This document shows positions 42,433 to 57,400 of a stretch of DNA of 64,000 bases, one piece after another. The stretch comes from Yponomeuta sedellus. Its lineage: Eukaryota > Arthropoda > Insecta > Lepidoptera > Yponomeutidae. The stretch is taken from the NCBI GenBank assembly GCA_934045075.1, contig OW203724.1, positions 7,241,473-7,305,472 on the forward strand, written 5' to 3'. Numbering within the stretch: the first letter of the stretch is position 1; each line of letters opens with the position of its first letter. The notes under the pieces were generated by a model. That model was not told the origin of the DNA. It did not search any database and was given only the letters and a program-made list of their open reading frames with translations. The translations under genes were made by a program, and so were the position numbers.

Positions 42433-45400
42433 GTGAGTACAAACAATTTTGTTTTTATTTAACTCTGCACAGGCGGTGCAGTGGAGAGAAGTGTTTGGTT
42501 CATATGGTTAGGTTCTCATTCGAGTTCCGGCATCTATAAATTTGCCTTTTTTCAGGTTGCGCAGGTGGAATTTAATTCTAACACTTTTAATGATAAAAAG
42601 TACTCTGAAATCTAAGAGAAAATATCTACCTATATAGTTATTTTTCACGTTGATAGTTATTTGAATCACTACCTATTTTTAATATTTCTAAATTGCACCG
42701 ACTACCTCTAATTTCTTTCTTGTCTCGATCTATGGTTGCCTGGAAGATATTGCTTTTAGTACCTAATATTTTTATAAAATTTCTGTTACTGTAATTTCTG
42801 TGTACAATAAAGAATATCTCTCTACCTATATAGTTTTATAGTTCTTAGTTATTTAAATCAAATGTACCTATAAGGTTAAAGTTTATTTATTGGTTGTTTA
42901 GGTACTGACTTCTTTTTTTAAAATAAGAATTGTTTTTTTTCCTAATTTTTAGTGGCATTTGTTTCGTTTTTAATCGATGTATAGGACTCTATTAGTCATC
43001 TAGTTAATTGGATTACCCCTCGCAACATTACACCCGTACCACATTGTAGGGAGTAGGCAGGGGGTGAGAACCAACGCTGCCCGGGACTGGCCCTGGTTGC
43101 ACCAGCTGAGTCACTACCTTTTGGCTAATCATAACCTATTTTTAATCGTTATTTGGTTTTATGTTGTTTTTTGATAAGACAATAAATGCTTTTTATCTTC
43201 ACCCTATCTATATTTATGTATACCCTATCTATATCCATCTAATGCTTTTAATTACTTAAAACATGAGTAGTTTTAACATCGTTGACCCAATATCTAGTCC
43301 TTATCGCCTAGAGCAATTTTTCGATCGCTTGACGATAGTCAAAGAGAAAATTCGAAAAGAATAATAAACAACATTGGCCGGTGTGAATGTCTTATTACCG
43401 AAATGGAAATAAAGTGCAATTTATTAGAATTTATTGCTGAAATTAATCTCAAAGATATACAGCGCTATGCTGAATCTCCAGCTAGTATACAGCTTTTAGC
43501 AGTATTATTTGCTTTGAATTCAATATGGTTTATTTTAACAGTACTACTTACAATCAATATTCAGCTTCGATAAAGCTTCTTATCAACCAAATACATAATT
43601 TATCAAGCTTATAGAAAAATCATTGAGCAAAACTTTTATAAACCTATTTAGAGGCTAAAAATTCCACCCATACCGGGATTCGAACCCGCGACCTCTGGCT
43701 ATCCGTGCCAGCGCTCTTTCCAACTGAGCTAATGGGCGACTCACCGGCATCAGTGAAATTTCGAACCTCTTTACACTATTCTCTGTATTACGTACAGGCA
43801 GCGACATCTGGCTTAAGTAAATTGCATCACTTGCAGCCCCGAGTACCTACCTACTTTGCAGTTAAAACAAAACTTTTAAACCTTTATTCGATTTAATGCT
43901 CTCACGTCAGCTGAAATACAAATATTTTGAAGCTTTTTAAATTGCTTGCTGCCAAGACAAGTTGGTGTCGGTGTCGGTTGGTGTGACTTATATTTTAACA
44001 ATTTCCCCGAAACTGTCATCGCTGTCTTGCAATCTATAAGGAAAGATTTCCCATACAAAGATAACGGAATTAACATAAACGGAATCGCCTGACAACTTCA
44101 CGTTTCGCCGAGGAAATGGCGATTTTTTCCGAGAGCCCATCTACAAGAAATAATAGACGACTTACATAGGGAAAGTCTCGGTGGCCTGGAGAGGGACTTC
44201 GATAAAACAGAGATTAAGAAGAACCGAGAACCTATTGAACCTGTAAAGTCGATCGCAGGGTCAGAGTGGATGAGCGTAGCGCAAGATAGAGATGTATAGA
44301 CACATTTGCAGGAGGCCTACGCTCAATGAAGATGCTCTAAAAATAAAATAAAAATGTAACTTCAGAGTTCCCAAAGACAGCATAAGGTTAAGCAAGTTTA
44401 TTTTAAATTTGATTATAAATGAGGATTGAATAAACCAAGTACAATTTAAACATTTGTTTGAAAACGTAATGTTTACTTGATGATTATAATAACTTAATTG
44501 AATTAAGGTAAGGGAACTATTAAAGTGATGAATTCTTTGGTAACGAAGATCCTTTGGTAATTATAATTTAAGACTGTTTACCTTAAACTTTTTAGTACGG
44601 ACTCTCATACATAAACAAATTAAACAAGATAAACGCTGTCGTATCGTTTCACGATGACGTCATGAAATGCATTCGGCCACGAGGCACGGTACCACGTCGT
44701 ATTGTAGAAAAATATGGTACTCTTTCTGAAACTCCTACACGAAACGCAAAGATGACGGTGTACCCGTGTCCTCTTCATGCAGGAGGAGAACACGTCTAGT
44801 GCGCTCACGTTTACTGCGGAAATTCAGGTGGCACCGTACCGTTACCGTCGTCGTGCGGGCTCGTGGCATGTTGCGATGGTGTGCGTGTTCTTTTACGTAG
44901 CTCGTCGCAGATTCCTACGATACGACGTCGCATCATGAAACGATGCCACATCGTATCATGGGATGAATAAATAGAAGTTCAATTAACGTAAATCTATCAA
45001 GGTCAGGACGAAATATGTACCTTAAAAGTTGTTTGTATTGATGAGCTTCTTAACCTTTGGGCGTTATAAGACAAGTCGAGTCGACAAGGTATCTAATAGG
45101 TATTATTGCGTATTCATAACATGCGTATATACCTATCAGATGTTAGGATTTGTGTGCTCAGATTGTAATAATGTACATGAGCAAACAAAATATCAGATTG
45201 GCTTAATAAAAGCCTTCGCTATCGATGGGCTATCTCCGCGGAATAAGTCAGTGATGGTCATTATGTGATATAGTTGTAGAACTTTTATAAATAATAAAAC
45301 TGGAACGACTTCAATATTGTGCTTTATTTATACTGTTTTATTTATTTTATTTATACTAAAAAACAGAAAACTGGATAAAAACGGAAAAAGCAGGTAAAAA

Positions 45401-48400
45401 TAGTCAGTCAAGATGTAAAGTAGTAATGATGAAAATGAGGGAAATCTCGAAAACGTGTGACATAATTTTAAATTTTTGAAAATGATAGATAGAATTAAAG
45501 AAATATAAAAAAATGGTGTAAAGAGGTTTGCACCGTTACACTACCCGGGGGCATCCGGAAAAAAAAATATTTTTAAATATATTAAATAAAAAATATTATT
45601 TCTTAATGATTCGCGATACTCATACATAGTTATAGAGTCTACAAGATTGACTGTAGTTGTGGAAGCTCTTACATTGGCCAACCGAAGCGGTCTATCGCGG
45701 AAAGGGTCAAAGTGCACATTGCTGCAGTCAAAAATAGACAGGTAAGCAAGTCCGCAATAGCTGAGCATCTATTGGAGGCCGGAACGAACCACTGGATCGA
45801 GCTACATCGACCGAAAGTTCTCTCAACCGATCGACATTTTTATCGGAGAATCGTTCGGGAAGCAATTGAAATTGAAAAACACAAGAATTTCAACAGAGAG
45901 GATGGTTTCAAGCTTTCAAGTTTGTGGAATCCAGTGCTAAGTAAATACAAATAACGCGTCTTATCACTGAACCTGTCTGTGGACGTAGTGAGTGTTGTGT
46001 GTCGGCCAGCTGCGAAAAATTATAAGTGACTACCCACAATAATTGATTGTACTCGCCACTTCAGTCTACCGGAGACCACGGCAACTGAAACGCTGCCGAA
46101 ACGTCGGAAAATAAGGTAATTACGTTTTACCTAATAAATAATCGCGATTAGACCCGTTTAATATATAACGAAATAAAAAATATATTTAAAAATATTTTTT
46201 TTATAAAAAATATACTATTTTTATTTTTAATGCACTAACCCGTGCTAGGGACAATTTTAAAAACCTATTTAGAGGCTAAAAATTCCACCCATGCCGGCAT
46301 TCGAACCCTCGACCTCTGGCTATCCGTGCCAGTGCTCTTTCCAACTGAGCTAATGGGCGAGTCGCCCATTAGCTCAGTACTAGTTTCTCCTATCGGCCAC
46401 AGGACGAACCAGTTTAGCCTAGTCAGTACCGGTTTATCCTATCGCTTATAGGATAAACTAGTTTGACCTAGGAAAAACTAGTTTATCCTAAAATCCGGTT
46501 TAGCCGGTAACATATATAAGAAAATTAAAACTGAAAAGGTTGCGTTGGTAGCCGTTAAGGTAGGTAAATAACGTAAATAAACAAAGGGGTATATATTTAA
46601 CAAGTATTTACAATTGTAGACTAACGAGGAATCGTATTTAATGGAGATACGTCCGGTAAAAGTTGCTGTACAAGTTGGCGGGTAAAATATTAAAAACAAA
46701 AATACGGATAAAATGAAAGGAGGCTAAGATTGATTTTAGGCATGAGGAAAGGTTGAGGTGAGGGTGCTTAGTTTTTATTTTATTGCTAAAGAGTTCCTAA
46801 TAGGTTTAACCTGTGGAGGTTTGTTTTTAAAATTTGGAAAAAATAATGGTGATGGATGGTGTCAGAATTACTGACGTCTAGAAATTTGGTTTGAAAAGTA
46901 CAAAATAATTATAATTTAATAATATAATGTTGTAATTCATAGGCTGTATGAGTGCAGCTTCGCCTTACCTTCGAGTCGGCCTCGAAGGCCTAGAGGGTAT
47001 AGCTCGGCTGTCTACGTGTACCCAGGATACTCTCCTGAGGCAACGTAAGTTAGTAACCTATCCCACCTATCCAGGTATTCGAGGCCTATGAAACTGCTAG
47101 TGAGCAGCCTGTGGGTATGTAACTGTACTATATACTGTTGTATGTGTTGGTTAGGTGAGGTGCAGATAGCTAACATAAGACTTAAGGGCCGAAAATTTTC
47201 TAGTGGGTGAATCTAGTTAGTGTATAATGGGTAATGGGTTAATAATAGATTACCTTTTGGTCCGGAAGTCAGGTCGCACTGTTAACTGAGTAGTTCTTCA
47301 AAAAGTATTCTCCGCGTAACTTTCGTGGCGAAATTTCTTTTTAGAGTTACCTTTAAATAAATGAAAGGCGTTGTTATTAACTAAGGCGTTGAAAAAATAA
47401 TGAGTAGATTTTTTATTATATGTAAATCGGTGCATAAACCTAAAAAGATATATTATTTTGAAATTTAGTTGCCCACGAAAGTTAGGAAAGTCGCCACGAA
47501 AGTAATAAACGTATTTTTACAAGCAAAATATGGCTTCAAATCTTTATTATTTCTCAAATTTTTGTGGATTGAAGTTTATAACATATTAGACATATTATTT
47601 ATGAATCATCTTGTATTTGAAATCAACAATTATAATTCTTTTGTTTTATTGATAGATCATCTTATTATTACTTATTAGTAACTAAGGTTGCAATAGCCTT
47701 GGTCCCAGTTATTAAATGTTTACAATATAAACATAATTATTCCTTCCTTTTATTGTAGCAGCTGGCAAAAAATGTGTGCTTTTGAATATTGAATTGAAAT
47801 GTTTAGAACCATTAAACACACCATTATCTGCTAGTTGCTATAATAGTTTATATATTATTATTCAGTCTCGTATCATTTAAAATTTATCAAAAGATATTTT
47901 CATGGCTGTCCCTCTTCAGTGAATTACTACTAAACTTAAGAAAATCACCATATTTAAGTAACTTAGTAATCAATATAATTAAGAATAATTGTTAATATTT
48001 TTGCATCTATTTTTCAGTCTTTCTTCTTTTAAGTCTATAATCACATAATCTTAGTCTTAAATTTAAAATCACAAAAGCCATGGACTTTACATCATTATTC
48101 AAAATATTAAGTTTAACTTAAAATTTATTAAATAAAAGTATTTACTTCGTAACACTTTATAATAGTATTTAAAATATTCTATAGTCATCGTCGTCGCTCC
48201 TTTGAACTTTGCGGTGACATAGTTTCGGTTTGTATGTAATCTAAACCGTGGTCTTGACAAACGCTCAGGGGCATTTCTGATGCAGAGGATCTCTCTTGCT
48301 GTGCAGCGTGGTAACGCTGCCAGCGTTATGTTGACCTTTGAGTCAGAGATGTCTCAGGGTGGTCTATTTAATTGACATTTTGTATTTTATTAAAAAAAAA

Positions 48401-51400
48401 CCTAAAAATAATTTCAACCAAAAGTTAAAAATTAACATGACTGATGTAAGTAATTGAAGTAGGTAACATACAAGACAATCAGAAAGAATAACGATGAAGT
48501 TGTGATTTTCTAAGCAAAGATTTTGTATGCAAAGATTTTGTAAGCAGTGGGCAAAACAGCCCAGTTTGGGGGTGGATAAAATGTAAAATTGTCGATGTTA
48601 CTAGATATTTTTTAAACACATGCATTTAAATAAAACCTTTCTTTTGAGCTTTACGCTTTACGTAAACGCATCTGCGGCATTATAAAAAACTAAAGTTAAT
48701 ATTTAAGGGAGATATGTAACTTTCGTTGTGCGCTAGCTAACTTTCGTGGATAAATGGCCACGAAAGTTGTGCCATGATAGTTACGAAATTTTCACATTTT
48801 TGAGAATTAATTAGAGTTACAGGTAAAATAACGAACAAAATACTTGGAAACAATCTCGAAGATCTATCTTATTTTCTAATTTAAAATGTGTTGGAAAATC
48901 ATAAATATTATCCTTCAAAATATGCGCATGAAAGTTTCTTGACTAAGGTTTCTTGAAAACATTGCCTATTAACTTTTATAACTTAAGAGATAAATAAATC
49001 TTCTTTGGTCATTATGATGCATAGTTAAACACAATTTATTTAATGTATTATATTATACGCTTATGAATCGATTACAAAAGTAATCAAAGTTTTCCGTGAG
49101 CGCGAACAGAGTGGGACGCGCGAAGAACACATTTTGCTCCCGTTTTCGACGAAAGATTTATGTTTTTTAAAACATCATTAATAATTTTAGATTTTTTATG
49201 TTGAAATTATAGACATTATACAAATAAAGAATAATCTGGTTTTGGTTCTAAGACTGAATGTTTAATAAGTTTGGAATTAAGACCGTGTGACCGCGTTTTG
49301 AGAGTCCTTAAAAGAACCACTCAACTGATTTAAACATGTATTTATAAAAAAAGTGAAAGCGCCTAACAAAAAAATCTTGCAGGTCTTGGAATGGCAGACA
49401 GGAATTCAAATGAAAGGCTGGGCAGCTCCTGGGGATGCGGGTATGATGAATGCGAGGGTCGTGGGTATGAAGCGGCAGCAGCTCGACGATTGTGCACTCC
49501 TCGTACTCGCAGCGTAGTCGCGGTGGGCAGTACCTACCGTCTGGCCGTATCAAACCGTGGGGAGTTGCTGGGTTTTTTTATACGTTGGGCGCCATTGTAG
49601 AGTTGTAGAACTTTTATAAATAATAAAACTGGAACGACTTCAACCTTGTGCTTTATTTATACTGTTTTATTTATTTTATTTATAATAAAAAAACAGAAAA
49701 CTGGATAAAAACGGAATAGGTAGGTAAAAATAGTCAATTCAATTCAATTTCGGCAAATCTCAAAAACGTGTGACATAATTTTAAATTATTCAAAATGATA
49801 GATAGAATTAAAGAAATATAAAAAATGGTGTAAAGAGGTTTGCACCGTTACATAGTAACAGTATACGAAGTTGACATAATTGACAAGGACTAATCTAGTG
49901 GTAGATATTTGAAATCGATCGGGAATAGAGTAAATTTGTGCAAATTGTAAATTCTTTTATATGGCTAACTCTCCCTCGTCCTCTGTCTCCCGTGAGGGTA
50001 AGCACATACGAGGCTTGTGATATTTTTTTCTTTATAGAATTGACCGGAATTTTGTATTTGTATTATCATATAATATCAATACTTAAATATACCCTGGTCT
50101 ACCTAACCCTCCGGTATTCAGGTGTATCTATGACCTTCATACTGCCTCAAAATTAATTTAAAAAAAAAAACATGTTTATAGTTATTCTGCAATTTAGGTG
50201 AGACATAAATGTAAAAACCAAACATCAACTTTATGTATCTTTCTCGGCCCGCCTATTTAATAAATAAATGAATGAAATTGCTACTTCAAATATAACTTGA
50301 TGCTCCTAAGGGACTACCTAGATGAAATGATGTCCTATTTAAACCGCCTTTCTCCAAAACTAATCCGGGAACTGATGCTCCGAGAAGTTGCCGTCATTAA
50401 TGCTCTCTCTACGTATACTAAATCTATGTACGTAATCTATGTGTGTACGTAATACAGAGAGTATTGTAAAGAGGTTCGAAATTACACTGATGCCGGGTAG
50501 TCGCCCATTAGCTCAGTTGGGAGAGCGCTGGCACAGTTAGCCAGAGGTCGCGGGTTCGAGTCCCGTCATGGGTGGAATTTTTAGCCTCTAAATAGATTTT
50601 TAAAATATTCTAAATCCGACATCTTTTCTATCTTAACCTTCATAAGTCTTCTATAAGTAAAGCTCTAGTTACTGCCTAAATTAAATAATAACAACCAAAA
50701 ATAAACTTAACCTGCTATTTCTTCAGCAGCTTAACTTACAGGAATTATAATTATTTTATTATATGGGACTGCCCACTTCATATATTTTTTTGTTACCCAA
50801 AACGTTGTTGTTACCAACTCACGTTGTGGTTACCTATATCAGAAACTTGTATATAAGAGTGCACAGGTTTTTTTAGGATAGTTTTACTATGGTACCTACT
50901 ATGTCATTGTAATTCGTTGCTGACCCAATAAAATAAAAACAAATAACTGGCCCTTTGAGCTAACATAACCAATTTTTGTCAGATGAAACGACCAGCGCTA
51001 TCTTCAGGTCAGTCTTGCACAACGGCAATGCAGTGTTTATGACTGAAGAACTAGCCCGCAAGCTCCACCTCGAGGAAACGACATGGCACTGGACTCCGTA
51101 CCTCAAGACCCGGTTACGCCGGGAAGGCGAATTCTTGTACGAAGAGGAGTGTCCCGAAAGCGATTCCATGGAGAGTTTCCCGGACAGTTTGTTTACAGGT
51201 TTGTGTGTTTTGTTCTATAGTCCAGTCCGGTTATCTTAAGAATGATTTTTTTTTGACATTTGCATGTAGTAATGGAAGTTTTCGACGGATGTCGAAAATT
51301 AGACTAGGAAACTCAACGCACCTCTTTGACACGATAACACATGTGGAAGCATGTGTGTCCGTATGTTCGTCTTTGGACTAAAAGCCTAACTAAAGCCAGA

Positions 51401-54400
51401 CTGTCCGGATATTATAATCTGCCGATCTACTGCCATACTTATTTTATAAGATTTTTTCAAAAGAATTTTTTTTTCCGAAAATGATCAAAGCATTTTAACT
51501 TGTAACACTTTCTCACGACTAATTTAGTTAAGTTATCTACAGTTTTGGCTATCAACATAATTAATCATCTTATCGTCAATCTAAAACCCGAAAAAAATTG
51601 CAGTTTCGCAAAAAAAAAATTCTCAGGTTTAAAGGTAAAACGTTGGGATTTTTAGTAAGAAGTTTAAAAGTCGAATAGCCAGAAAAGTAGCTGCCTTTTA
51701 GGCAAAAGCGCAGACAAAAACCGAGTCAACGGCTACGGTCTATACCTATGTGCACTTATAGCATAACTAAGCAAATGTTTTAGCGTAAAAAAGTTTAAAG
51801 TCAACAAACAGATCATATTCACTATAAAAACAAAATGTTTGTTTAATGAACGTCAAAGCTGTTAGTTTCACAATTAATAGATTATGTGGAGAAGAAAGTA
51901 ACAAGGAAACTCCACATTTATTCTTTTCAAAACAGGGTTTAAATGTTATTATAGGCTTTTTTGCACAGAGTATGCTTTGTACATTTCTTAAACCGCGTCC
52001 ATGGTAAATCTAATTTAAGAGCTTCGTACAAAAGGCGCAAAATAATTGCCTTTTGTTATTTTTAGATGAACAACTACGCTCTGGGGCGGTGATACTGTAC
52101 ATCGTATTCGCGTTGTACGCGTTCACATTAGTAGCCTTCATATGCGATGACTATTTCATACCTTCTGTCGAGATAATCTGCGAGAAACTCAAAATTCCAC
52201 AGGTGAGTTGATTCAATTCAATTCTGTTTTTTTATTATCAAAAGAAAGAAGGATGAAGAAAGAAAGATTGACAAAATAAATATATCGAGAAAATGTGGGT
52301 GAAAAGGGTCGTTATACTATTTTTATTTTTTAATGCACTTACCCGTGCTAAGGACAAATTTAAAAGCTCAATTGGAAGAGCGCTGCTATCACGGATAGCC
52401 AGAGGTTGCGGGTTCGAATCCCGGCATGGGTGGAATTTTTAGCATCTAAATAGGTTTTTGAAAAGGGTCGGCCAAGGACGTCCCAGCTAGGCTTACTTCG
52501 ACTATGGAGTCGAAGATGATCTGAAGATTATATCAGCTAATAACAAGATAAAGCGATTGATGAAGCGAAAGAGATCTGTCAAGATCGTGGCAAGTGGCAG
52601 ACCCTGGTCTCTATCTACCTCTCCGGGATACCAGCTTTTTATGTAATATGTTTTATGCGACCTTAATCCTACTTATCATATCTTCCAGCTTACCTAAGCT
52701 ATGAGGATATCATTGACAGGTACTGCAAATTACAATATTATTAAAATTAGTTCCGGATTTGCTTGAACTCTTCGGACAAAAAAATCAAGTAAAATGGTGA
52801 AAAGTAAAAATCAAGTATTATAATTACAATATTCTTTATTGCAATTATTACATAACATTATTACAAAGGCGATCCTACCCCTGAGACAAATCTCTTAGCA
52901 GATACATATCATCAGCAATACGGCACATAGCACAACGTCGTTGATATTGCAATATGTCACATGTCAATAAAAATATTTTCGTTTTTTTTTTTATCTTGTT
53001 TGTGTGACAAATAAAAAATAAGAAAGATAGCAAGACATTTTAATCATTACCTAATCAGGTTGTTGAGGTTTATAATGTCTTACACGTACCTAACTTCGGA
53101 ATCAAATTTCCCCTCAGATGAAGAACAATTTTTTTACATATCACATTTAGCAATATCAACGGCGATAATCAATATATATAATGAAAATCTCCGTGTCACA
53201 GTGTTAGTATCAAACTTCTCCGAAACGGCTTCACTGATTTTCATATAAAAACTGTGGTCATTTTTAGGTCTAGTAATAGCTCGTAGACCAATTATTACTA
53301 AGTCAAAAGATTGTTTGTGTAGTATGATAGTAATATATAAATAAACACATAATAACATAGTACCTACAAACTAACTATTGATATGATGATGTAGGTATAG
53401 TGATAATACTAATACTCGTACTACTTAATTCAATTTTAGATAATTACTGGAGATTTGGCTACTGATAGCAAACTTCCAAGCTATACTTCTATATTTTTTA
53501 TTCGCGACCCGTGGCCCGCACAGTTGATAACGATTACATAACATTACATTCTGCACTCCACTCAGTTACGTTAAAGGCGTACTAAAATGTACAGGTTGAG
53601 CTTCTGTGGACTGTACTAAAGACCGTTTTCTAAGTTAAGATGGTACAACCAATTGTGCATTCAGTAGGAAGCAGTGCCACTGGCAAATCACTGTAAAGAA
53701 AAACATCGTGGGGAAACTCGAGTATTTTAGACGTCCACGCTCTTTAAATCGCCAATCCGTTCAAAAAAAATTAATAATTTGCCACACAACACAATCATTT
53801 GCCCTGGTTCCACGCAAGGATACCCTGTGCTATTGGAACCAGACAAAACGTGGAAGCGCTCGTGGCCTAGTCGAACCGAGTGGTTCGAATGAATCACTTG
53901 AGTTAAGCAACAACAGGCGCGGGCAAGTGCTGGATGGGTGACCATCCCGTGATTACCGCTAGTGGCAAATTTTCCGAGCGTTTCCGTGCACGTTAAGCCA
54001 TTGGTGCCGGCTGTCATGTAATGGCAGTCGTTAAGCCATGTCAGAGGCCCCATGGGCGGCTTGATAGCCTCTGACAGTAAAGCCTACCACTGTCTTACAC
54101 TCCTCCACCAAGAAGGACTTGGCCCCCGTCGTCGTGGAGTATGGCCTAACGTTCCTGCGATGCAGGAATAGAGCCGTGCCCCAGCAGTGGGAACATACAA
54201 GCGTTGATATCGACATGGAAATACGCCCAGAATGAGGCAATTTGTACAAATGTTCGGCCGCCCCTGTAGGAATCGAAGCCATAAACACCAGTATGGTAAT
54301 CAGACGTGACAACCCTAGAACGACCAGGCCGTCAATAAAACTGAGCCCATACTTGCTCTTTTTTTTTGAGAGAAGGCCTGTGTGTCCTGCAGTACCTTTG

Positions 54401-57400
54401 GATGTATATATGCTGTAACGTATGTCACAGAATGTGGCAGCCGCAACGTTCATGGCGGTCGCGACCTCCTGCCCGGAGTTCTTCGTGAACGTCGTGTCGA
54501 CCTTCCTCACTGAGTCGGACATGGGCATCGGCACCATCGTTGGCTCCGCGATCTTCAACGCGCTGGGCGTGGCTGCCATCGGCAGTCTTGCCGCCATTAG
54601 GGTATGTCATGATTTGTCTGATAGACGTGTCCTACGATTTTATTATTGGAAATTTACATTAGATTTGACTAACCACACCAGAACGATCGAAAAAATACCG
54701 ATCAAGTGCAAGTCGCACTCGCGCACCGAGAGTTCAACCATAAAGTCAATCAATATATTAACTTTATTTATTATGACAATAAGTGAAGATTATTTTGTAA
54801 AAATAAATTTTCAGCCAATCAGTATCGACAGACGTCCCGTGACTCGGGACGTCCTCATCTATATGGTGAACGTGTCTGTTCTGGTGGTAATCGTCTGGGA
54901 TGGCGTGGTGGAGTGGTTCGAGGCTATGGTCCTCGGCATTATGTACATATGCTACTTCGTCATCATGTTCAACAGTCGCAGCGTATTCTCGCTCTATGAT
55001 AAGATCACTGGCTGCTGCCGGAACGGAGATAGAGACTGTAGGTATAGTTTTTTCATTACATCTTGTTTGTGTCTCTTATGTAAATGTTTCCCTTTTACGC
55101 TTGTTTTAACGTGGTCATGTCAACTTTCAAGATTGTATTCGTATACTAATACTCACCGAGTCCTTACGTCTGGCGCACCCTGGGCAACAATCAGCGAGTC
55201 CCTTGCGCTAATTGGCAAATCTTTTCATCATGATGACTTGCCATCGACACGCTAAGAAGATTAAAAATAAAATAAAGAATTTTAAACTTACGCTCACTCG
55301 AAATTGTTTAATTATCGATACTGAAGATACGTGTTAAGTTTTTGCGTTGTTTTTATTTTTATTTTATTTAACATTTCACATGAACATTGATTCTATAATA
55401 GTTTTATTTTAATTACAGTGATATTACAAAGTGGTAATCAACAAAGCAAAAAAAAATCATTTAATGAAGAAGAAGTAGCAGAAACTAAAACAGCTGCTGT
55501 CGAAAAGGAAATCAAGGAAATCGAGCAGGTCAATGAAGGTAAAACCACTGTTCCACAATCATTTAGAAGTCACTGTTAAACGTTATTCACACCTTCGCTA
55601 AGAAGGACAAAATAAAATCATTTCATCCGTTGCAATTGATGATATTAAACCCAGTGCTATTAATTAAGTATCATTGTACCCAGACTGGAAGTCCAATGCC
55701 GTCTTTTCAGGGTATCGGTGTAGCACAATTTATATATTTGCATAAAAACTTAAGAATTTTTAAAGTATATTAAATAATGTATTGTGCATGAGTTGATTGA
55801 TTCCGGGTTTAAATAATTTAGAGTAATAGTATTGAAGATTTTTTTAGAGTCTCGATGTTGGAAGACAATTAATCGTGTTTTTTTTTACTCTACAACTAAA
55901 TCATAATATAGCCCGTAGCGACGTGGTACAAAAATGTGTCATAAAATACGGGTTCAAGCTATGACGTCACTTGGTGACGCCATATGATGTGTGAAGCATT
56001 TATCAATATTTGAGTAAAAATAATGTTTTATTAAATGACGACGACCTCGGTGGCGCAGCGGTTTGGCACGCCGACTGTAAAACCGAAGGTCTCGGGTTCG
56101 ATCCCCGGCCGGGCCAAACTAGGAAACGAACTTTTCTAGTTTGTTTCGGGTCTTGGATGTGATCTATGTATTTATTGTATTAAATGTATCGTCCAGTTAG
56201 CACCTATAACACAAGTCATTTGTACTTAGTATAGGGCTAACGAGATCTGTGTAATTTATATGTCCACGAATATTTATTATTATTATTATTATTACTAAGC
56301 TTATAAAAAACGTCAATTGAAAATTGAGAAACATTCATGAGCTTATGATTATGTTTCTTGTATTCACAGAAAATTCAACAGATTCATCAGGCAGCAGCGT
56401 ATGGACCTTCCCCGACCGATCACTGCCCTACAGAGTATGGTGGCTTGCCTCTTGGCCTCTGCGGTTCGTTTTGAGCATCACGGTGCCCAACCCTGCCCGG
56501 CTAAGGCATCTGTTTCCCATCACCTTCTTCATGTGCATCATCTGGATCGGCGTCAGCTCCTACTTCGTCACTTGGTCCATGACTGTAATTGGTAAGAAAA
56601 CATTCAGATTACACCGGGGCGGGGCTGTGCAAGTGCAACTACTGCTACTATATGCCAATTCCAGGATTATAAGGGAATATGTGGGGACACATTACATAAA
56701 TTGACGATTATATAAAAAACCATAAACCCAAACCACCTCTACGATGGATAACGTACAGGCCCATTAAAGATATTGATATGGATCTTTTTAATGCTGACCT
56801 AAAAAATATACAATGGGATGATCATTTTGACTGATGATGTAAACGTGATACTTTATGTTCTCAACTGTCACATCGTTAGTTCATTTGATTTACATGCACC
56901 TGAGAAAACCATTTATGTAAAGGACTTAAGTTATCCTTAGTTACGCCCACCATCGTTATCGTTATCAACCCTTATATGTCCCCACTGCTGAGGCACGGGT
57001 CTCTTCCTGCATCGCAGGAAGGTTAGGCCATTATCAAAGAGACGATAAACCTGAGAAAGTGAGCCTACGCGAAAAGTTCCTACCTTACCTTTGTATAAGA
57101 ACATCTTAGAGACATCAATAAAATATACCTACTACAAAGAATGAAATCATATATATGAAAACTACATTCGCACAGTGAAAAACCCGCATATTTCCGACAT
57201 TATGGCAATAACAACCTTACAGATAAACTACCGCGTGAACTATGGAACATTCGACATTATTAGTCCGCCTTTACTTCTGGAAAACTGGCATATTACGGTT
57301 TTGACAGTCCTTCGACGAAATGATTTTCTGGCTTTATTACTAATCGCTTCCAGAGTGTCAAGATCTGTAGTGAAAGAATCAACAACAGGTAGGCAAGTTT

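Noticed and set aside
43664..43738. Functional tRNA gene
   Set aside because: The same tRNA-like block occurs four times with shared non-tRNA flanks, so it is a SINE.
53854..53970. 5S rRNA gene
   Set aside because: Only the promoter-like core resembles 5S; the start and end diverge and a SINE body follows in all copies.
54031..54597. 188-residue open frame on the minus strand
   Set aside because: It overlaps exchanger exon 4 and a SINE; it is the antisense shadow of coding DNA.
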